Counted from the first letter of the stretch, positions 26,003-35,430 are shown. The stretch: 64,000 nucleotides of DNA from Sphingobium phenoxybenzoativorans (GCF_001757355.1 NZ_MINO01000004.1:62001-126000); one strand, 5' to 3'. A program made the numbers and translations. The notes: generated by a model from the letters alone, not told the origin.

Positions 26003-27937
26003 TCATGGTGCGAAAACCATCAACAGATTGCCTGCCATGTGGCTGTACATGCCATAGCCGGAATTCACGATGACATGGCCATGCGCCACGGCCGCGCCTG
26101 GGCCGCTCATCGCCCCGCCCTTCCCTTCGACGCCGGTGATCGTCTTTACCGGTTTTGTCGTATCGACTTCCCAGATGATCTTTCCGCTATCGCTGTCATA
26201 GGCGCGGAAACGGCCATCCAGATGTCCGGCGAACACTACGCCAGGCATAGCGGTGATCGCAGCGGACACGCCCGGATCGCAGAACTTCGCGCCGCCACAC
26301 AAATCCGACGCACGCGCGTTCCAGACAACCTTGCCGGTGGCGGCATCAATCGCATGTAGACCCGACCCCCGGATGCTGGCGTCATAGATGCGGGCGTCAC
26401 CGGTGTCCGCCATATCGTTGATCGGCACAAAGACGCGCGCGCCCTCTGCCGCCATGCCGAAATGGACGCCGCCCTGCGTGCCGCCATGGCCGAGACGGCG
26501 GGTCCAGAGGATTTTGCCGGTGTCCGGATCAAGACCCCAGGCTTCACCGGATTTCTGCCCGGCGACCAGCATCTGCTTTCCATCGGCAAGAGGAATCAAC
26601 AGGGTGGATGCGGCCACGTCATGGTCGGGACCTTTTTCCTTCGGGCAACTGTCGCTGCCCAGCATACAGCCGACATTCCAGGCGTCGCCCTTGGTCAATT
26701 GCGCGTGCCAGATGCGTTTACCGGTTTCTGCATCAACGGCGAAAACGGCATCGGAATTGTCGTCGGCGGGGGAGGAATAATTTTCCCCGGAGCCGAAATA
26801 GATCCGCTTGCGTGCGGCATCATAGGTGGGGCTGTTCCAGACCGGCGCGCCAGACGGGCCAAGCAGCATCGTCCCCTCCGCATTTTTGCCCTGTGGCGCA
26901 GGCTCGTCCTGCACAGTGTAGGCACGCCAGCGCACCTCGCCCGTCGCCGGGTCAAGCGCGGCCACCGATCCCCGGAAGGAACAACAGGGATATTTGGGAT
27001 CGGCCGCCTGTCCAACCTCCAATGATGATACTGGTACGAACAGCGATCCGCCCGCCAGCGCAGGCGTGCCGGTGATCGTGGCATCCGCATGATCGTCCAT
27101 CTTTGTGGACCATAATTCCTTGCCCGTCATGGCGTCGACGGCATGGGCACGGCCAAGCAGATCACCGAAATACAGACGTTTCGTCGCGGCGTCGGGAACA
27201 ATGGCCGTGCGGACTTCAGCCGACACTCTCTGCTTCCATTTGACGCAGCCCGTGTCGAGATCGAAAGCATAGACGGTGCCGTCCTGGCTGCCGACGAACA
27301 GCGCGCCCCACGCCACTGTGGGCTGTGACCTCGCGCGCAGCGCATCGGGAAATGCGAAGGCCCATTTCAGCTTCAGCTTGGGAACCTGGGTCTTTTCCAG
27401 TCCGGCCAGCGCGGAAGGCACGAAACGGCGATTGTCCAAGCCCCAGCCAACCGGCTGTGGCTCGTCCTGCATATCGAAGGCCAGCTTCGCTCCCGTGCAC
27501 ATGGGCGGTGGCGAAGCGGGCTTATAGGAACTCAACTTGCGCCGTGTCAGATATTCGGCAAGCTCGCTGCGTTCTTCCGCCTTCAGCGCCGATCCCTGTA
27601 TCTTCATCACGCCGTCCGTCAGCGCCCCGATAATCGCGTCCGGCGACATCATGCCCAGAAATGCCGGAGAAGGCGCCTTGGGCACGCCGCCCTCATGGCA
27701 CATGGCGCAATGGGTCGCGAACAGCGCCTTGCCTGGATGCGTTTTCGGATCGATGCGGAAGCCATCATCGGCCTGAAAATCGTCAGTCGAGCGGATGCGC
27801 GACAAGCCTTGCGAACCCGGCTGAGACTGATCCAACCCGGTTGGCGCATCGGCCGCCAGACGCCCCGCACCGAACATCGCCGTGCCCAGAACCAACAGGC
27901 TGGCCGCCAGAAATGCGCCTCTAAAATCCTTCATCAT
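26003..27937 (-). CDS. Cytochrome c-quinoprotein dehydrogenase, polyvinyl alcohol dehydrogenase-like
   Basis: The 644-residue protein starts with a signal-anchor-like hydrophobic segment (residues 7-25), then a cytochrome c domain with CAMCH at 77-81, then a PQQ beta-propeller with repeated W-type strands (WAFAFPDAL, LWSTKMD, WHAQLTK, WEVDTTK). A vicinal Cys pair is present (YPCCSF). The order cytochrome first, propeller second is that of polyvinyl alcohol dehydrogenases of sphingomonads. It would oxidise secondary alcohols in the periplasm. A GTG codon directly precedes the chosen ATG. It follows the M24 gene, probably in one operon. Confidence 0.88.
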   Translation of the reverse strand: MMKDFRGAFLAASLLVLGTAMFGAGRLAADAPTGLDQSQPGSQGLSRIRSTDDFQADDGFRIDPKTHPGKALFATHCAMCHEGGVPKAPSPAFLGMMSPDAIIGALTDGVMKIQGSALKAEERSELAEYLTRRKLSSYKPASPPPMCTGAKLAFDMQDEPQPVGWGLDNRRFVPSALAGLEKTQVPKLKLKWAFAFPDALRARSQPTVAWGALFVGSQDGTVYAFDLDTGCVKWKQRVSAEVRTAIVPDAATKRLYFGDLLGRAHAVDAMTGKELWSTKMDDHADATITGTPALAGGSLFVPVSSLEVGQAADPKYPCCSFRGSVAALDPATGEVRWRAYTVQDEPAPQGKNAEGTMLLGPSGAPVWNSPTYDAARKRIYFGSGENYSSPADDNSDAVFAVDAETGKRIWHAQLTKGDAWNVGCMLGSDSCPKEKGPDHDVAASTLLIPLADGKQMLVAGQKSGEAWGLDPDTGKILWTRRLGHGGTQGGVHFGMAAEGARVFVPINDMADTGDARIYDASIRGSGLHAIDAATGKVVWNARASDLCGGAKFCDPGVSAAITAMPGVVFAGHLDGRFRAYDSDSGKIIWEVDTTKPVKTITGVEGKGGAMSGPGAAVAHGHVIVNSGYGMYSHMAGNLLMVFAP

Positions 27938-28019
27938 CACCCTCTCACCGGCGTCATCGACACGCCTGCTCTTATTTTCTTATGCCCTGCCCCCGGGCTG
28001 TGGCTCTGCCATCCATGCT

Positions 28020-29342
28020 TCATGCGCCCGCCAGCTCCGGTGCTTCTGCAACGAACAACTCCAGCGGCGCATGATACATTGGCTCCGGCGCGCCGGATGT
28101 GATCGCATAGACATTTTCCATGTGGCAGGGCCCCGGCGTCCCGCCGAAATAGAGGCAGTCCAGGCTGATCAGCATGTCCTCCGCCATTTCGAAACCCGCA
28201 ACGCCGGCCAAACCATGCGACGGGAAAGGAACGGGAATTTCCAGCGGCATATAACCAATGCCATGGGCCACCAGTAACAGCTTGTCCGGAGCGGCGACGC
28301 CATTCTGCACCAGATGATCGCGCGCGATTTTGGCCAGTTCTCCGGTGTGCACGCCCGGCCGCAGATGATCGACCGTCTTTAGAAACGCATCGCGCAGAAT
28401 ATCGTGCAGGCGGAGATACTCCGCGGAAGGCGGGCCGACGACCGCCGTTCTGTTGATGTCGATCCAGAAACCGTCATGGACACCCTGCGTTTCCAGGATG
28501 ATGATGTCCCCGGATTGCAAGGGCCGGTCGACGGGCGTCCTGAACAGATCCGGTATAAAATCGCCATCATATCCGCCGCCAAAGAGCACCGCGCCTTCAT
28601 CCACCGGGACGACCTCGTTCCTCACCATGAACTCGGCGATGCGCGCCTGCACTTCGCTCCAGCTACGGCCATGGACAACTTCGCGCCCGGCCTGCGCGAT
28701 CACGGCATCGGCTAGTTTTCCAACTTTGCGATATCGCGCAATCTCGCCCGGCGTTTTCACGACCCGCACGCGCATGAGGAAATCCAGCGCGTCAAACAGG
28801 TCGACCTGCATTCCCTGCGTGACGCGATGTCCGACGCGCCAGTCGTCGCAGCCGATCCGGCCCCTATCCAAACCGTTCGCCTTCAATCCTTGGGACAGGG
28901 CCGCCAACAGGTCCGGCTGGCACTCGCCCCTTATCTTCTCGCTGGCGATGCCCAGCGCAGCCCTCGCCAGTCCCGAACGCCGCGCGCCGGGGTCGTCCGC
29001 CCGCGCCACCTGACAGAAATTCAGCATGTCGATCGTGCGGATCTCGTCGCAGAAAATGCGCTGTTCCCGTTCATTGCCGACCGCGATGACGCCGATGCTT
29101 GCTTCGGGGATCAGCAGCGTCACCGGCTTGCCGGGATCGCGCGGAACAATCGCCCCGCAAAGCGGCTCCTGCTGGGTCCAGCGCTCAAGCACGCTGTGAT
29201 ATCCCGTCGCATAACGCACATCATGCGGATGAGAGAGGATGACGGCGTCGATATCTTCCTGCGCCATCATCGCGCGGAGCCGGGCAATGGTCTCGGCTGA
29301 CATCTCTAGGACGCCAATTCCGTTCGATGCGCCTTTTGACAT
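28020..29342 (-). CDS. M24 family (creatinase/Xaa-Pro peptidase-like) protein
   Basis: The 440-residue protein has the creatinase N-terminal domain (IDAVILSHPHDVRYATGY) and the pita-bread catalytic domain. The metal-ligand set is altered: the first Asp is replaced by Glu (LETQG), the second Asp remains (WIDINRT), His is present (LVAHGIGY), the first Glu is replaced by Asp (ISLDCLY), and the last Glu remains (HMENVY). This suggests a non-standard metallo-enzyme or a metal-free creatinase-like hydrolase. A later in-frame ATG (MSAETIA) is a possible start. It is divergent from the second TetR gene, with an operator between. Confidence 0.82.
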   Translation of the reverse strand: MSKGASNGIGVLEMSAETIARLRAMMAQEDIDAVILSHPHDVRYATGYHSVLERWTQQEPLCGAIVPRDPGKPVTLLIPEASIGVIAVGNEREQRIFCDEIRTIDMLNFCQVARADDPGARRSGLARAALGIASEKIRGECQPDLLAALSQGLKANGLDRGRIGCDDWRVGHRVTQGMQVDLFDALDFLMRVRVVKTPGEIARYRKVGKLADAVIAQAGREVVHGRSWSEVQARIAEFMVRNEVVPVDEGAVLFGGGYDGDFIPDLFRTPVDRPLQSGDIIILETQGVHDGFWIDINRTAVVGPPSAEYLRLHDILRDAFLKTVDHLRPGVHTGELAKIARDHLVQNGVAAPDKLLLVAHGIGYMPLEIPVPFPSHGLAGVAGFEMAEDMLISLDCLYFGGTPGPCHMENVYAITSGAPEPMYHAPLELFVAEAPELAGA

Positions 29343-29474
29343 GCCTTGCCAGCCGGTATCGTCATCGCAATCCTCCTCCGTTCAGCCATGACGGCAGGCA
29401 GTTTTCACACTGCTTCTGCGCCTCCCTTCTTCTGTTTTGGGAAAGCGCCCGTCAGAACCCGAGGCAAGAATAAA

Positions 29475-29488
29475 ACATACATGTTTGT
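29475..29488. promoter_or_regulatory. Candidate operator, ACA-N2-CATG-N2-TGT
   Basis: ACATACATGTTTGT matches exactly, flanked by AAA and a T run. It lies between the M24 gene (start 29342) and the TetR gene (start 29580). Confidence 0.6.
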
Positions 29489-29579
29489 TTTTGACAAGCC
29501 GTTCCGCATGCCATTTTCCGACACGCGCTATTGGGAAATCTATCGTTCCATTGCCGGTTGCTTCTGTTAGGAAGGCTAT

Positions 29580-30287
29580 ATGGCGATCGAACCTGATGAG
29601 GATGAGGACGACGAGGATCGGCATGGCCGGTCCTATTCCAGTCCCATCATGATCGGGCGGCGCAAGCGCATTACGCAGGAGGCACGCGCCATTCTCGCCG
29701 ACGGTGGCGTCAAGGCGCTGACGATCAACCGATTGTGCGAACAGGCCGACGTCGCGGTCCGCACCATATACCGCGCGTTCGGCGACAAGGATGGCGTCAT
29801 CCTCGCCGCGATCAACGAGCATATGGATTCGATCCGGGATTTTCTCGCGATCAATCCGGGGCGCGGGGACGTCGATTCCGTGTTCAGGGAACTGGACTGG
29901 CTGGTGGCGGAGCTTTTTCGCTCAGCGGCGTTCGGCCTCGTCGCAATCGGCTTCTATTTCTCCCAGACGCCTCGGGTAGAAGCCGTAACGGCGTTGCGAT
30001 CCGTCCCCAACGACCGCGCCTGGCGCTGGCTCGATCTCTGCCGGCGGCAGGGCTTTTTGATCAGCGGGCTGGATCAGGAACGGGTGGCCCGGCATTTTGC
30101 CGACGCCGAATACCTCATGTATCATCGCTGGGCAGTGGGAGAAATTCCCAACGATATGTTGGCCGACGAGTTGAAGGCCAACTTCCTGCTCAACGCTATT
30201 GGCGTCGTGAGTGAGCCGGAACGCGGACGGCTGATCGACATGCTGACCTCCATCTACGCCCGGCTCGGCGCGGTGAAAAAGGACTGA
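29580..30287 (+). CDS. TetR family transcriptional regulator
   Basis: The 235-residue protein begins with an acidic stretch (PDEDEDDED) and then a TetR helix-turn-helix at about residues 47-70 (INRLCEQADVAVRTIYRAF). The rest is helical, as expected of the ligand domain. TAGGAAGG precedes the start. One copy of the shared pseudo-palindrome lies 92 bases upstream, so it may be controlled by, or itself bind, these sites. Its stop lies 5 bases from the convergent SnoaL-like gene. Confidence 0.88.
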   Translation: MAIEPDEDEDDEDRHGRSYSSPIMIGRRKRITQEARAILADGGVKALTINRLCEQADVAVRTIYRAFGDKDGVILAAINEHMDSIRDFLAINPGRGDVDSVFRELDWLVAELFRSAAFGLVAIGFYFSQTPRVEAVTALRSVPNDRAWRWLDLCRRQGFLISGLDQERVARHFADAEYLMYHRWAVGEIPNDMLADELKANFLLNAIGVVSEPERGRLIDMLTSIYARLGAVKKD

Positions 30288-30292
30288 CCGGA

Positions 30293-30781
30293 TCAGCGCC
30301 CCGATGGATGGGCAAGGGCTTCAAATTTCCGCTCCGGCCACAAGAAATGGAGGCGGGTTCGAGCAATCCGCCATTTGCCTGCCTCGCGCCGGTAATCATC
30401 CTCGTAGATGCCCAGATATAGTAGCGGATTGTTATGCCCGCCCTGCGTGTGAAGGCCGGTCACGGGCATTTGCCTCGTCAAGCAATCAAGCAGATACCAG
30501 CGTCCATGCGCCGTGTCCGGCCCGGTCAGGGTTATCCAGGGATTGGTGACGACATGGATCGCATCGAACGCGCCGCCCGCCGACAGCATCACCTCCTCAT
30601 AGCGTTCCCGGATTTGCGCGCGCCCCACCCAATCGCCGCCATATTCAGGCCCGAACTCGCACACCGCATCTTCGGTAAACAAGTCCATGAAGGAATCATA
30701 ATCGCGCGCATCGAGATGCGCTGCATAACCAAGCCGCAAATCCATGATTTCATGTTTTGCCAGCAACGTCTCGATATCCAT
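30293..30781 (-). CDS. SnoaL-like/NTF2-fold protein
   Basis: A 162-residue NTF2-fold protein of the SnoaL_4 type: MDLRLGYAAHLDARDYDSFMDLFTEDAVCEF in the first helices and first strand, and WRIARTRLHFLW in the last strand. It shares its 80-bp divergent promoter with another SnoaL-like gene at 30862. Members of this fold in catabolic islands act as isomerases, dehydratases or small oxygenase subunits; nothing in the sequence decides between them. Confidence 0.8.
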   Translation of the reverse strand: MDIETLLAKHEIMDLRLGYAAHLDARDYDSFMDLFTEDAVCEFGPEYGGDWVGRAQIRERYEEVMLSAGGAFDAIHVVTNPWITLTGPDTAHGRWYLLDCLTRQMPVTGLHTQGGHNNPLLYLGIYEDDYRREAGKWRIARTRLHFLWPERKFEALAHPSGR

Positions 30782-30810
30782 GCTTTTACTCCACTGTAAT
30801 TGTGATACGG

Positions 30811-30822
30811 ATGTTCATATTA
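30811..30822. promoter_or_regulatory. ATGTTCATWTTA element
   Basis: ATGTTCATATTA lies between two divergent SnoaL-like genes. The same 12-mer, with T for A at one place, occurs at 25945 and 39980 in other promoter regions. Function unknown. Confidence 0.35.
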
Positions 30823-30861
30823 CCCCTCGCTTCAGAAGGGGTCGGAAGGAGAGGCAGGACG

Positions 30862-31407
30862 ATGGACAAGGCGCTCGAAAACCGTCTCACGCGGCTGGAA
30901 GATATTGAAATCATTCGCGAACAACTCGAACGCTACGGGCATGCGCTCGATTGGCACGACGGCGATCTCCTTGACAGCGTGATCTTTGACGACGCGGACG
31001 TCGACTATGGCATCTTCAAACTCGATGGCCGTGGCGCCAAGGACAGGCTCATGGAAATCGAGGCGGCCTTCCCGCGGCGTTGGCATTTCACAGCCTCTCC
31101 CACCATCGCATTCCTCGACGCATTTACAGCGGAGACGGTGAGTTATCAGATCGCTATATCCTCGACGGAGGCCGACCCCGGCAACGGTCTCACCCAATAT
31201 TTCGGCTGGTATCTGGACCGTTTCGAGAAGCGGGACGGCCATTGGGGCATCGCCGCGCGCAAGCACGTCCTGCTCGGCTTTGGCGACATTGCGGAACAGC
31301 CGCTGCCCGAAATCATGCAGGGGCTGAACCGGCTCACCAACGCAAGTCCGGCGCATCCCGATTATCGCAAGCCCGGCCAAAGCCGTATCGCCATGAGTCA
31401 GCAATGA
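30862..31407 (+). CDS. SnoaL-like/NTF2-fold protein
   Basis: The 181-residue protein has the same pattern as the other SnoaL-like proteins here (IREQLERYGHALDWHDGDLLDSV, then a strand-rich half with YFGWYLDRFEKRDGHW). GGAGAGGCAGGACG precedes the start. The C-terminal 30 residues are polar and probably disordered. It is divergent from another SnoaL-like gene, and the pair may respond to one promoter. Confidence 0.8.
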   Translation: MDKALENRLTRLEDIEIIREQLERYGHALDWHDGDLLDSVIFDDADVDYGIFKLDGRGAKDRLMEIEAAFPRRWHFTASPTIAFLDAFTAETVSYQIAISSTEADPGNGLTQYFGWYLDRFEKRDGHWGIAARKHVLLGFGDIAEQPLPEIMQGLNRLTNASPAHPDYRKPGQSRIAMSQQ

Positions 31408-31444
31408 CCCGGCGACACCAGAAAAGCGCGCGGCCGGGCGCACC

Positions 31445-31540
31445 TCAATGGACGTTGTAATCGCCATCGACCACAAGCGTTGGCGGGTGCATGAGTCCGG
31501 TCGCCTGCGCATTGCGGCCGGGAAGATCGGCAATCATCAT
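31445..31540 (-). CDS. Candidate 31-residue small protein
   Basis: A 31-codon reading frame starts with two ATG codons 1-2 bases after an excellent AAGGAGTAGG site and ends in TGA. The peptide begins MMIADLPGRN and ends VVDGDYNVH, with no signal peptide or transmembrane segment. It is divergent from the TPR-2OG oxygenase gene at 31588. It does not have the Glu-x3-Tyr pair of PqqA. Small size and a single genome leave it uncertain; the strong ribosome binding site is the main support. Confidence 0.35.
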   Translation of the reverse strand: MMIADLPGRNAQATGLMHPPTLVVDGDYNVH

Positions 31541-31587
31541 CCTACTCCTTCTGATTGCAACGGATCGAAAAGAGGGAACTGCGTGTG

Positions 31588-33126
31588 ATGCCCGCCGGGC
31601 AGACAGAGATTTCCGCGCTTCTCGCCAGGGCGGCGGAGGCGGCGCAGGGGCCAACGCCGGGCGCGGCGCGAACAATATTGGACGCCCTGTTCGCCAAAGC
31701 TCCGGGACATCCGGATGGCTTCACCGTCCTTGGCATTGTCGAACAGCGTAGCGGCCATAATGAAGCCGCCTGTGACGCCTTTGCCCGTGCTGTTGCGGCC
31801 GATCCGGACGCGCCGGCCAAGCTTGCCAACTATGGAGCCGCGCTCAAAAATACGGGACGCCTCGATGAAGCCATCACAGTCCTCGAACGTGCCGTGGCAA
31901 TCCAACCGGACGCCCCCGGCGCGCGCAACAATCTGGGCTCCGCCCTGCTCGCCGCCGACCGCCCTGACGAAGCGATCCTGCACCTCCGCCATGCCGTCGC
32001 GATCCGCACCGCCTATCCGGAGGCTTGGAACAATCTGGGCGTCGCCTTCTCCCGCATGGCCCGGAATGACGAGGCGATCCGGGCGTATGACGCCGCCCTG
32101 ACGCATCGCCCCCAATATGCAGAAGCTGGCGTAAGCCGCGCCCTCGCGCTGGAGGCTGCGGGCAACCCAGCCGCAGCTCTCCACCAACTGGATCAAACGC
32201 TGGCATCGCGCCCCACGCATTGGCCAGCCTTCGCCAACAAGGCTTTGCTTTTGGAAAAGCTTGGCCGCCACGATGAGGCCGCCGCCAGCCATCGGCAGGC
32301 AATCATTCTCGCGCCAGATCAGCAGATGCTGTATGTAAATTTCGCCACAATGCTGCTGAAAGCTGGCGATCCGCAGGCAGCGCTCGCCATATGCGAGGAT
32401 GCGGGGCGCAGGCCCAATCCGGGCACCAGCGCTCTTGCGCTCAGGACGCTTGCGCTGGGCCAATTGGACCGGGTGGCGCAACGCGACCGGTTGCTGGGCA
32501 TCAATCGTTTCGTTCGTATCCTGGATCATGAAGCCGCCCCAGGCGGGGGGGATTTGGTTCATTTCGGACAGGCGCTTTGTGACGCCCTGCGCCATCACGC
32601 CTCGCTGACCTTCGAACCGGAAGGGCTGGTCACGCGGGCCGGACATCAGAGCAGCGAACTTGCCGGAGAAAGCGGTCCGCTCGGTCAGCTTACCCAGATG
32701 GCCCGGACCGCGGTCATGGCCTATATGGCCGATCTCCCGGCCGGGGATCATCCCTTTATCGCCGCGCAACCAAAGGATTGGACGCTTACCCTGTGGGGTA
32801 CGGTTCTGCAGCCGGGCGGCGAAGTCGGTCCCCACATTCATGCGCCGAACTGGCTGTCCGGCGTCTATTATCCCGATGACGATGCAATCAATCCGGCCGA
32901 AGCGCCTGCGGGCTGGTTCGAGATCGGAAAAGCCCCGGATGCCCATGGACCGAGCGATGGACTTCACCGGATCGCCCCGGCGGCCGGACGGATGATCCTG
33001 TTCCCATCCTACTATTATCACCGCACCCTGCCCTTTGGCGGAACACGCCCGCGCATCAGCTTCGCGTTCGATGTGGTGCCGGCCGGGCACGGCCGCCCTC
33101 ACCGCTTGGCCGTGGGCAAGGCATAG
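31588..33126 (+). CDS. TPR-repeat protein fused to a putative 2OG-Fe(II) oxygenase
   Basis: The 512-residue protein has about seven tetratricopeptide repeats in its first 290 residues (for example PEAWNNLGVAFSRMARNDEAIRAYDAAL), then a C-terminal double-stranded beta-helix domain. Iron-ligand candidates are in GPHIHAPNW and the distal YYYHRTLPF, with the 2-oxoglutarate-binding Arg in TRPRISFAFD. This is the layout of the putative 2OG-Fe(II) oxygenase family 5 seen in proteobacteria. I start it at ATG 31588; a TTG-initiated longer form is possible. Its last 28 bases overlap the convergent quinoprotein gene. Target unknown. Confidence 0.85.
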   Translation: MPAGQTEISALLARAAEAAQGPTPGAARTILDALFAKAPGHPDGFTVLGIVEQRSGHNEAACDAFARAVAADPDAPAKLANYGAALKNTGRLDEAITVLERAVAIQPDAPGARNNLGSALLAADRPDEAILHLRHAVAIRTAYPEAWNNLGVAFSRMARNDEAIRAYDAALTHRPQYAEAGVSRALALEAAGNPAAALHQLDQTLASRPTHWPAFANKALLLEKLGRHDEAAASHRQAIILAPDQQMLYVNFATMLLKAGDPQAALAICEDAGRRPNPGTSALALRTLALGQLDRVAQRDRLLGINRFVRILDHEAAPGGGDLVHFGQALCDALRHHASLTFEPEGLVTRAGHQSSELAGESGPLGQLTQMARTAVMAYMADLPAGDHPFIAAQPKDWTLTLWGTVLQPGGEVGPHIHAPNWLSGVYYPDDDAINPAEAPAGWFEIGKAPDAHGPSDGLHRIAPAAGRMILFPSYYYHRTLPFGGTRPRISFAFDVVPAGHGRPHRLAVGKA

Positions 33127-35138
33127 GCGATGAGTGAATCTCCGGCAGGGGTCTGGAACCACATATGCTGGCCGGTCGCCATCACCACGAACTGGCGCCC
33201 GCCCGCCATATAGGTCATCGGCGTGGACTGGCTGCCCGCGGGCAGCTTCGCCTTCCACAGTTCCGCGCCCGTCTTCATGTCAAAGGCGCGCAGATAGCGA
33301 TCCATCGTCGCTGCGACGAACAGCACCCCGCCGCGCGTGACGATGGTCCCACCGATATTGGGCGTACCAAGCTTCCAGTTCAACGCGGGCTTGAATGGCA
33401 GCTTATCGTCGATCGTACCCAGCGGCACATCCCACAGGGTCTTGCCACTTTTTAGGTCGATAGCGGTAAGCCCACCCCAGGGAGGAGGCGTGCAGGGTGC
33501 CCCCCAGGGCGAGAGCAGAAATTCGCGCTTAACTTCATAGGGCGTGCCGTCCATTGGCGACACGTCCGCCGTCGCGCTCAACTCGACCGAACTGCCCGCC
33601 GACTTGCGGCGCGGAATAAGCGTGATCAACGACGCTACCCGGCTTGAATTGACAAACATGATCTGATTGCCAGGGTCGACCGAGGCGGAACCCCAGTTCG
33701 CGCCGCCCGACGCCGCCGGATAGGTGATCGTGCCCTGCGTACTGGGGGGCGTGAACAGCCCTTCGTAACGATGCTTGGCAATCAGGTCGCGGCACTTGCC
33801 ACGATCCCAGAAGGTAAAGCCATAGGCGTCCTCTGGGCGAAGCCGGGTGCTGAACAGCGGCTTGGGCAAACGGGGCACTGGCTGCGTCCTGGAAAGCCAC
33901 TCGCCCTCCACCGCGCCCTGCGGCACCGGAACTTCGTCGATGGGGAACAGCGGCGTGCCGTTACGCCGGTCAAAGACGAAGATGAAACCCTGCTTGGTCG
34001 GCTGGATGACGGCGGGCACGCTCGCCCCGTTCCGCGTCACATCCACCAGCACCGGCTGTGACGGCGTGTCATAATCCCAGATGTCATGATGCACGAGTTG
34101 CTGGTGCCACACGACCTTTCCGGTCTTGCCATCCAGCGCGACGATGGAATTGGCGTAGCGATTGTCGCCTGGACGCAGACCGCCATAATAGTCCGGCGAG
34201 GCGCTGGATGTCGGCACGAACACCAGATTACGCGCGCTGTCCACGGACATCACCGACCACATGTTGGCCGCGCCCGCATGATGCCGGGCATCGCCTATCC
34301 AATCCTTATCGGTTGGCCCCTTATCCTGCGGGATCGGCTCGAACGACCATAGCAGCGCGCCGGTCCGCACGTCATAGCCGTTGATGGTCCCGCGCGGCGC
34401 GGCAGCCCGCACATTGTCGAGCACCATCGATCCGACAACGGCCACATCGCCGACAATCGCAGGCGGCGACGCGAGCTTGAGTTCCCCCAGATGGCGTGGC
34501 GGCACGGCCTCCACCACCTTGATCGCCCCATCCTTGCCGAACCCGGCGCAGCTTTTCCCATTCGTGGCGTCGATGGCGATCATGCGCAAATCCACTGTCG
34601 CAGCGATGATGCGGTGTCGGCAAGGCGCGCCGGCGGGAACGGCATTATCGATCCATTGCGACACGCCGCGGCAGATATACTGGTTGGGAATGACGAAGTT
34701 CGGATCGACCTTGCTGTCATGCACCCATTTCTCGCGCCCGGTCGTGGGGTCAAGCGCGACTATCCGGCCGAAAGGCGTGCAGGTTATCAGCGATCCTGCC
34801 GCCAGGATCGGCGTCGTCTCGACCGTGCTGTTGGTCAGCATCGCGGCGCTGCGCCGCTTCATCTCGCCGCTGCTATAGGTCCAGGCGACCTGCAGATGCA
34901 TGACGTTGCCGGGCCGGATCTGGCCGATGGGCGCATAACGATCACCGCCGCGCGACCCGCCCCAATCATCCCAACTGGAACTTTGCGGCTCTCCCGATGG
35001 AATGACCAGCGGCGGCAGGGGACGCGGCATCCACAGGTAGAGCGCAAGCAGGGCCAGGATCAGCACAAAGACCGCCGGGATCAGGAACCGCTTCCTGCGG
35101 AACCATCTGCGGGATTGGGCCGGCGCGCGCATTTGCAT
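33099..35138 (-). CDS. Membrane-anchored PQQ-dependent dehydrogenase (glucose/quinate dehydrogenase-like)
   Basis: The 679-residue protein has one N-terminal transmembrane segment (about residues 18-37, after a basic stretch) and a periplasmic PQQ propeller starting DDWGGSRGGDRYAPIGQI. Membrane glucose dehydrogenases have five N-terminal helices, so this is a shortened-anchor member. Propeller strands such as LLWSFEPIPQDKG, VWHQQLVHHDIWDYD and the closing GGVLFVAATMDRYLRAFD are visible; the Asp of WDYD is the likely base. It has no heme motif and would give electrons to ubiquinone. It is the last gene of the TonB/E1/lipoyl operon. Confidence 0.9.
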   Translation of the reverse strand: MQMRAPAQSRRWFRRKRFLIPAVFVLILALLALYLWMPRPLPPLVIPSGEPQSSSWDDWGGSRGGDRYAPIGQIRPGNVMHLQVAWTYSSGEMKRRSAAMLTNSTVETTPILAAGSLITCTPFGRIVALDPTTGREKWVHDSKVDPNFVIPNQYICRGVSQWIDNAVPAGAPCRHRIIAATVDLRMIAIDATNGKSCAGFGKDGAIKVVEAVPPRHLGELKLASPPAIVGDVAVVGSMVLDNVRAAAPRGTINGYDVRTGALLWSFEPIPQDKGPTDKDWIGDARHHAGAANMWSVMSVDSARNLVFVPTSSASPDYYGGLRPGDNRYANSIVALDGKTGKVVWHQQLVHHDIWDYDTPSQPVLVDVTRNGASVPAVIQPTKQGFIFVFDRRNGTPLFPIDEVPVPQGAVEGEWLSRTQPVPRLPKPLFSTRLRPEDAYGFTFWDRGKCRDLIAKHRYEGLFTPPSTQGTITYPAASGGANWGSASVDPGNQIMFVNSSRVASLITLIPRRKSAGSSVELSATADVSPMDGTPYEVKREFLLSPWGAPCTPPPWGGLTAIDLKSGKTLWDVPLGTIDDKLPFKPALNWKLGTPNIGGTIVTRGGVLFVAATMDRYLRAFDMKTGAELWKAKLPAGSQSTPMTYMAGGRQFVVMATGQHMWFQTPAGDSLIAYALPTAKR

Positions 35139-35175
35139 CTCTTATCCTCAATAGCCTGTACCGCAGCGGGGCGGA

Positions 35176-35418
35176 TCAGTTCTCCAGCCGTGCGATCACA
35201 GCGCGTACATCCACTGTCTCGCCTTCCTGCGCGACGATCTCGACCAGCTTCCCACCGGCCGGGGACGGGACTTCCACAGTGGTCTTCGCCGCCTCCACCT
35301 CGACCAGCAACTCACCGGCTTCGACCATGTCGCCCACCGACTTCAGCCATCGGATGATCTCACCATCCTGCATGCCCATCCCAAACTGGGGCAGCAGCAC
35401 ATCCACCGTCGCCATCAT
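35176..35418 (-). CDS. Free-standing lipoyl-domain protein
   Basis: An 80-residue protein that consists only of a lipoyl/biotinyl domain. The modified Lys is expected at K45 in VEAAKTTVEV, at the tip of the beta hairpin, and AEQGET-like turns follow. It lies 12 bases after the E1beta gene of the second E1 pair, where a full E2 would normally be. It has no subunit-binding or acyltransferase domain. It could shuttle acyl groups from this E1 to the E2 core encoded at 5902, or work in a different E1-lipoyl reaction; both are inference. Confidence 0.88.
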   Translation of the reverse strand: MMATVDVLLPQFGMGMQDGEIIRWLKSVGDMVEAGELLVEVEAAKTTVEVPSPAGGKLVEIVAQEGETVDVRAVIARLEN

Positions 35419-35430
35419 ATTCTCCTTGCT

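Noticed and set aside
31445..31540. Small frame as a PqqA peptide
   Set aside because: It lacks the Glu-x3-Tyr pair needed for PQQ formation and no other pqq genes are nearby.
31537..33258. Long minus-strand open frame of 573 codons
   Set aside because: It is antisense to the TPR-2OG gene, which has clear repeats and domain motifs; the antisense product has no recognisable features and arises from high GC content.
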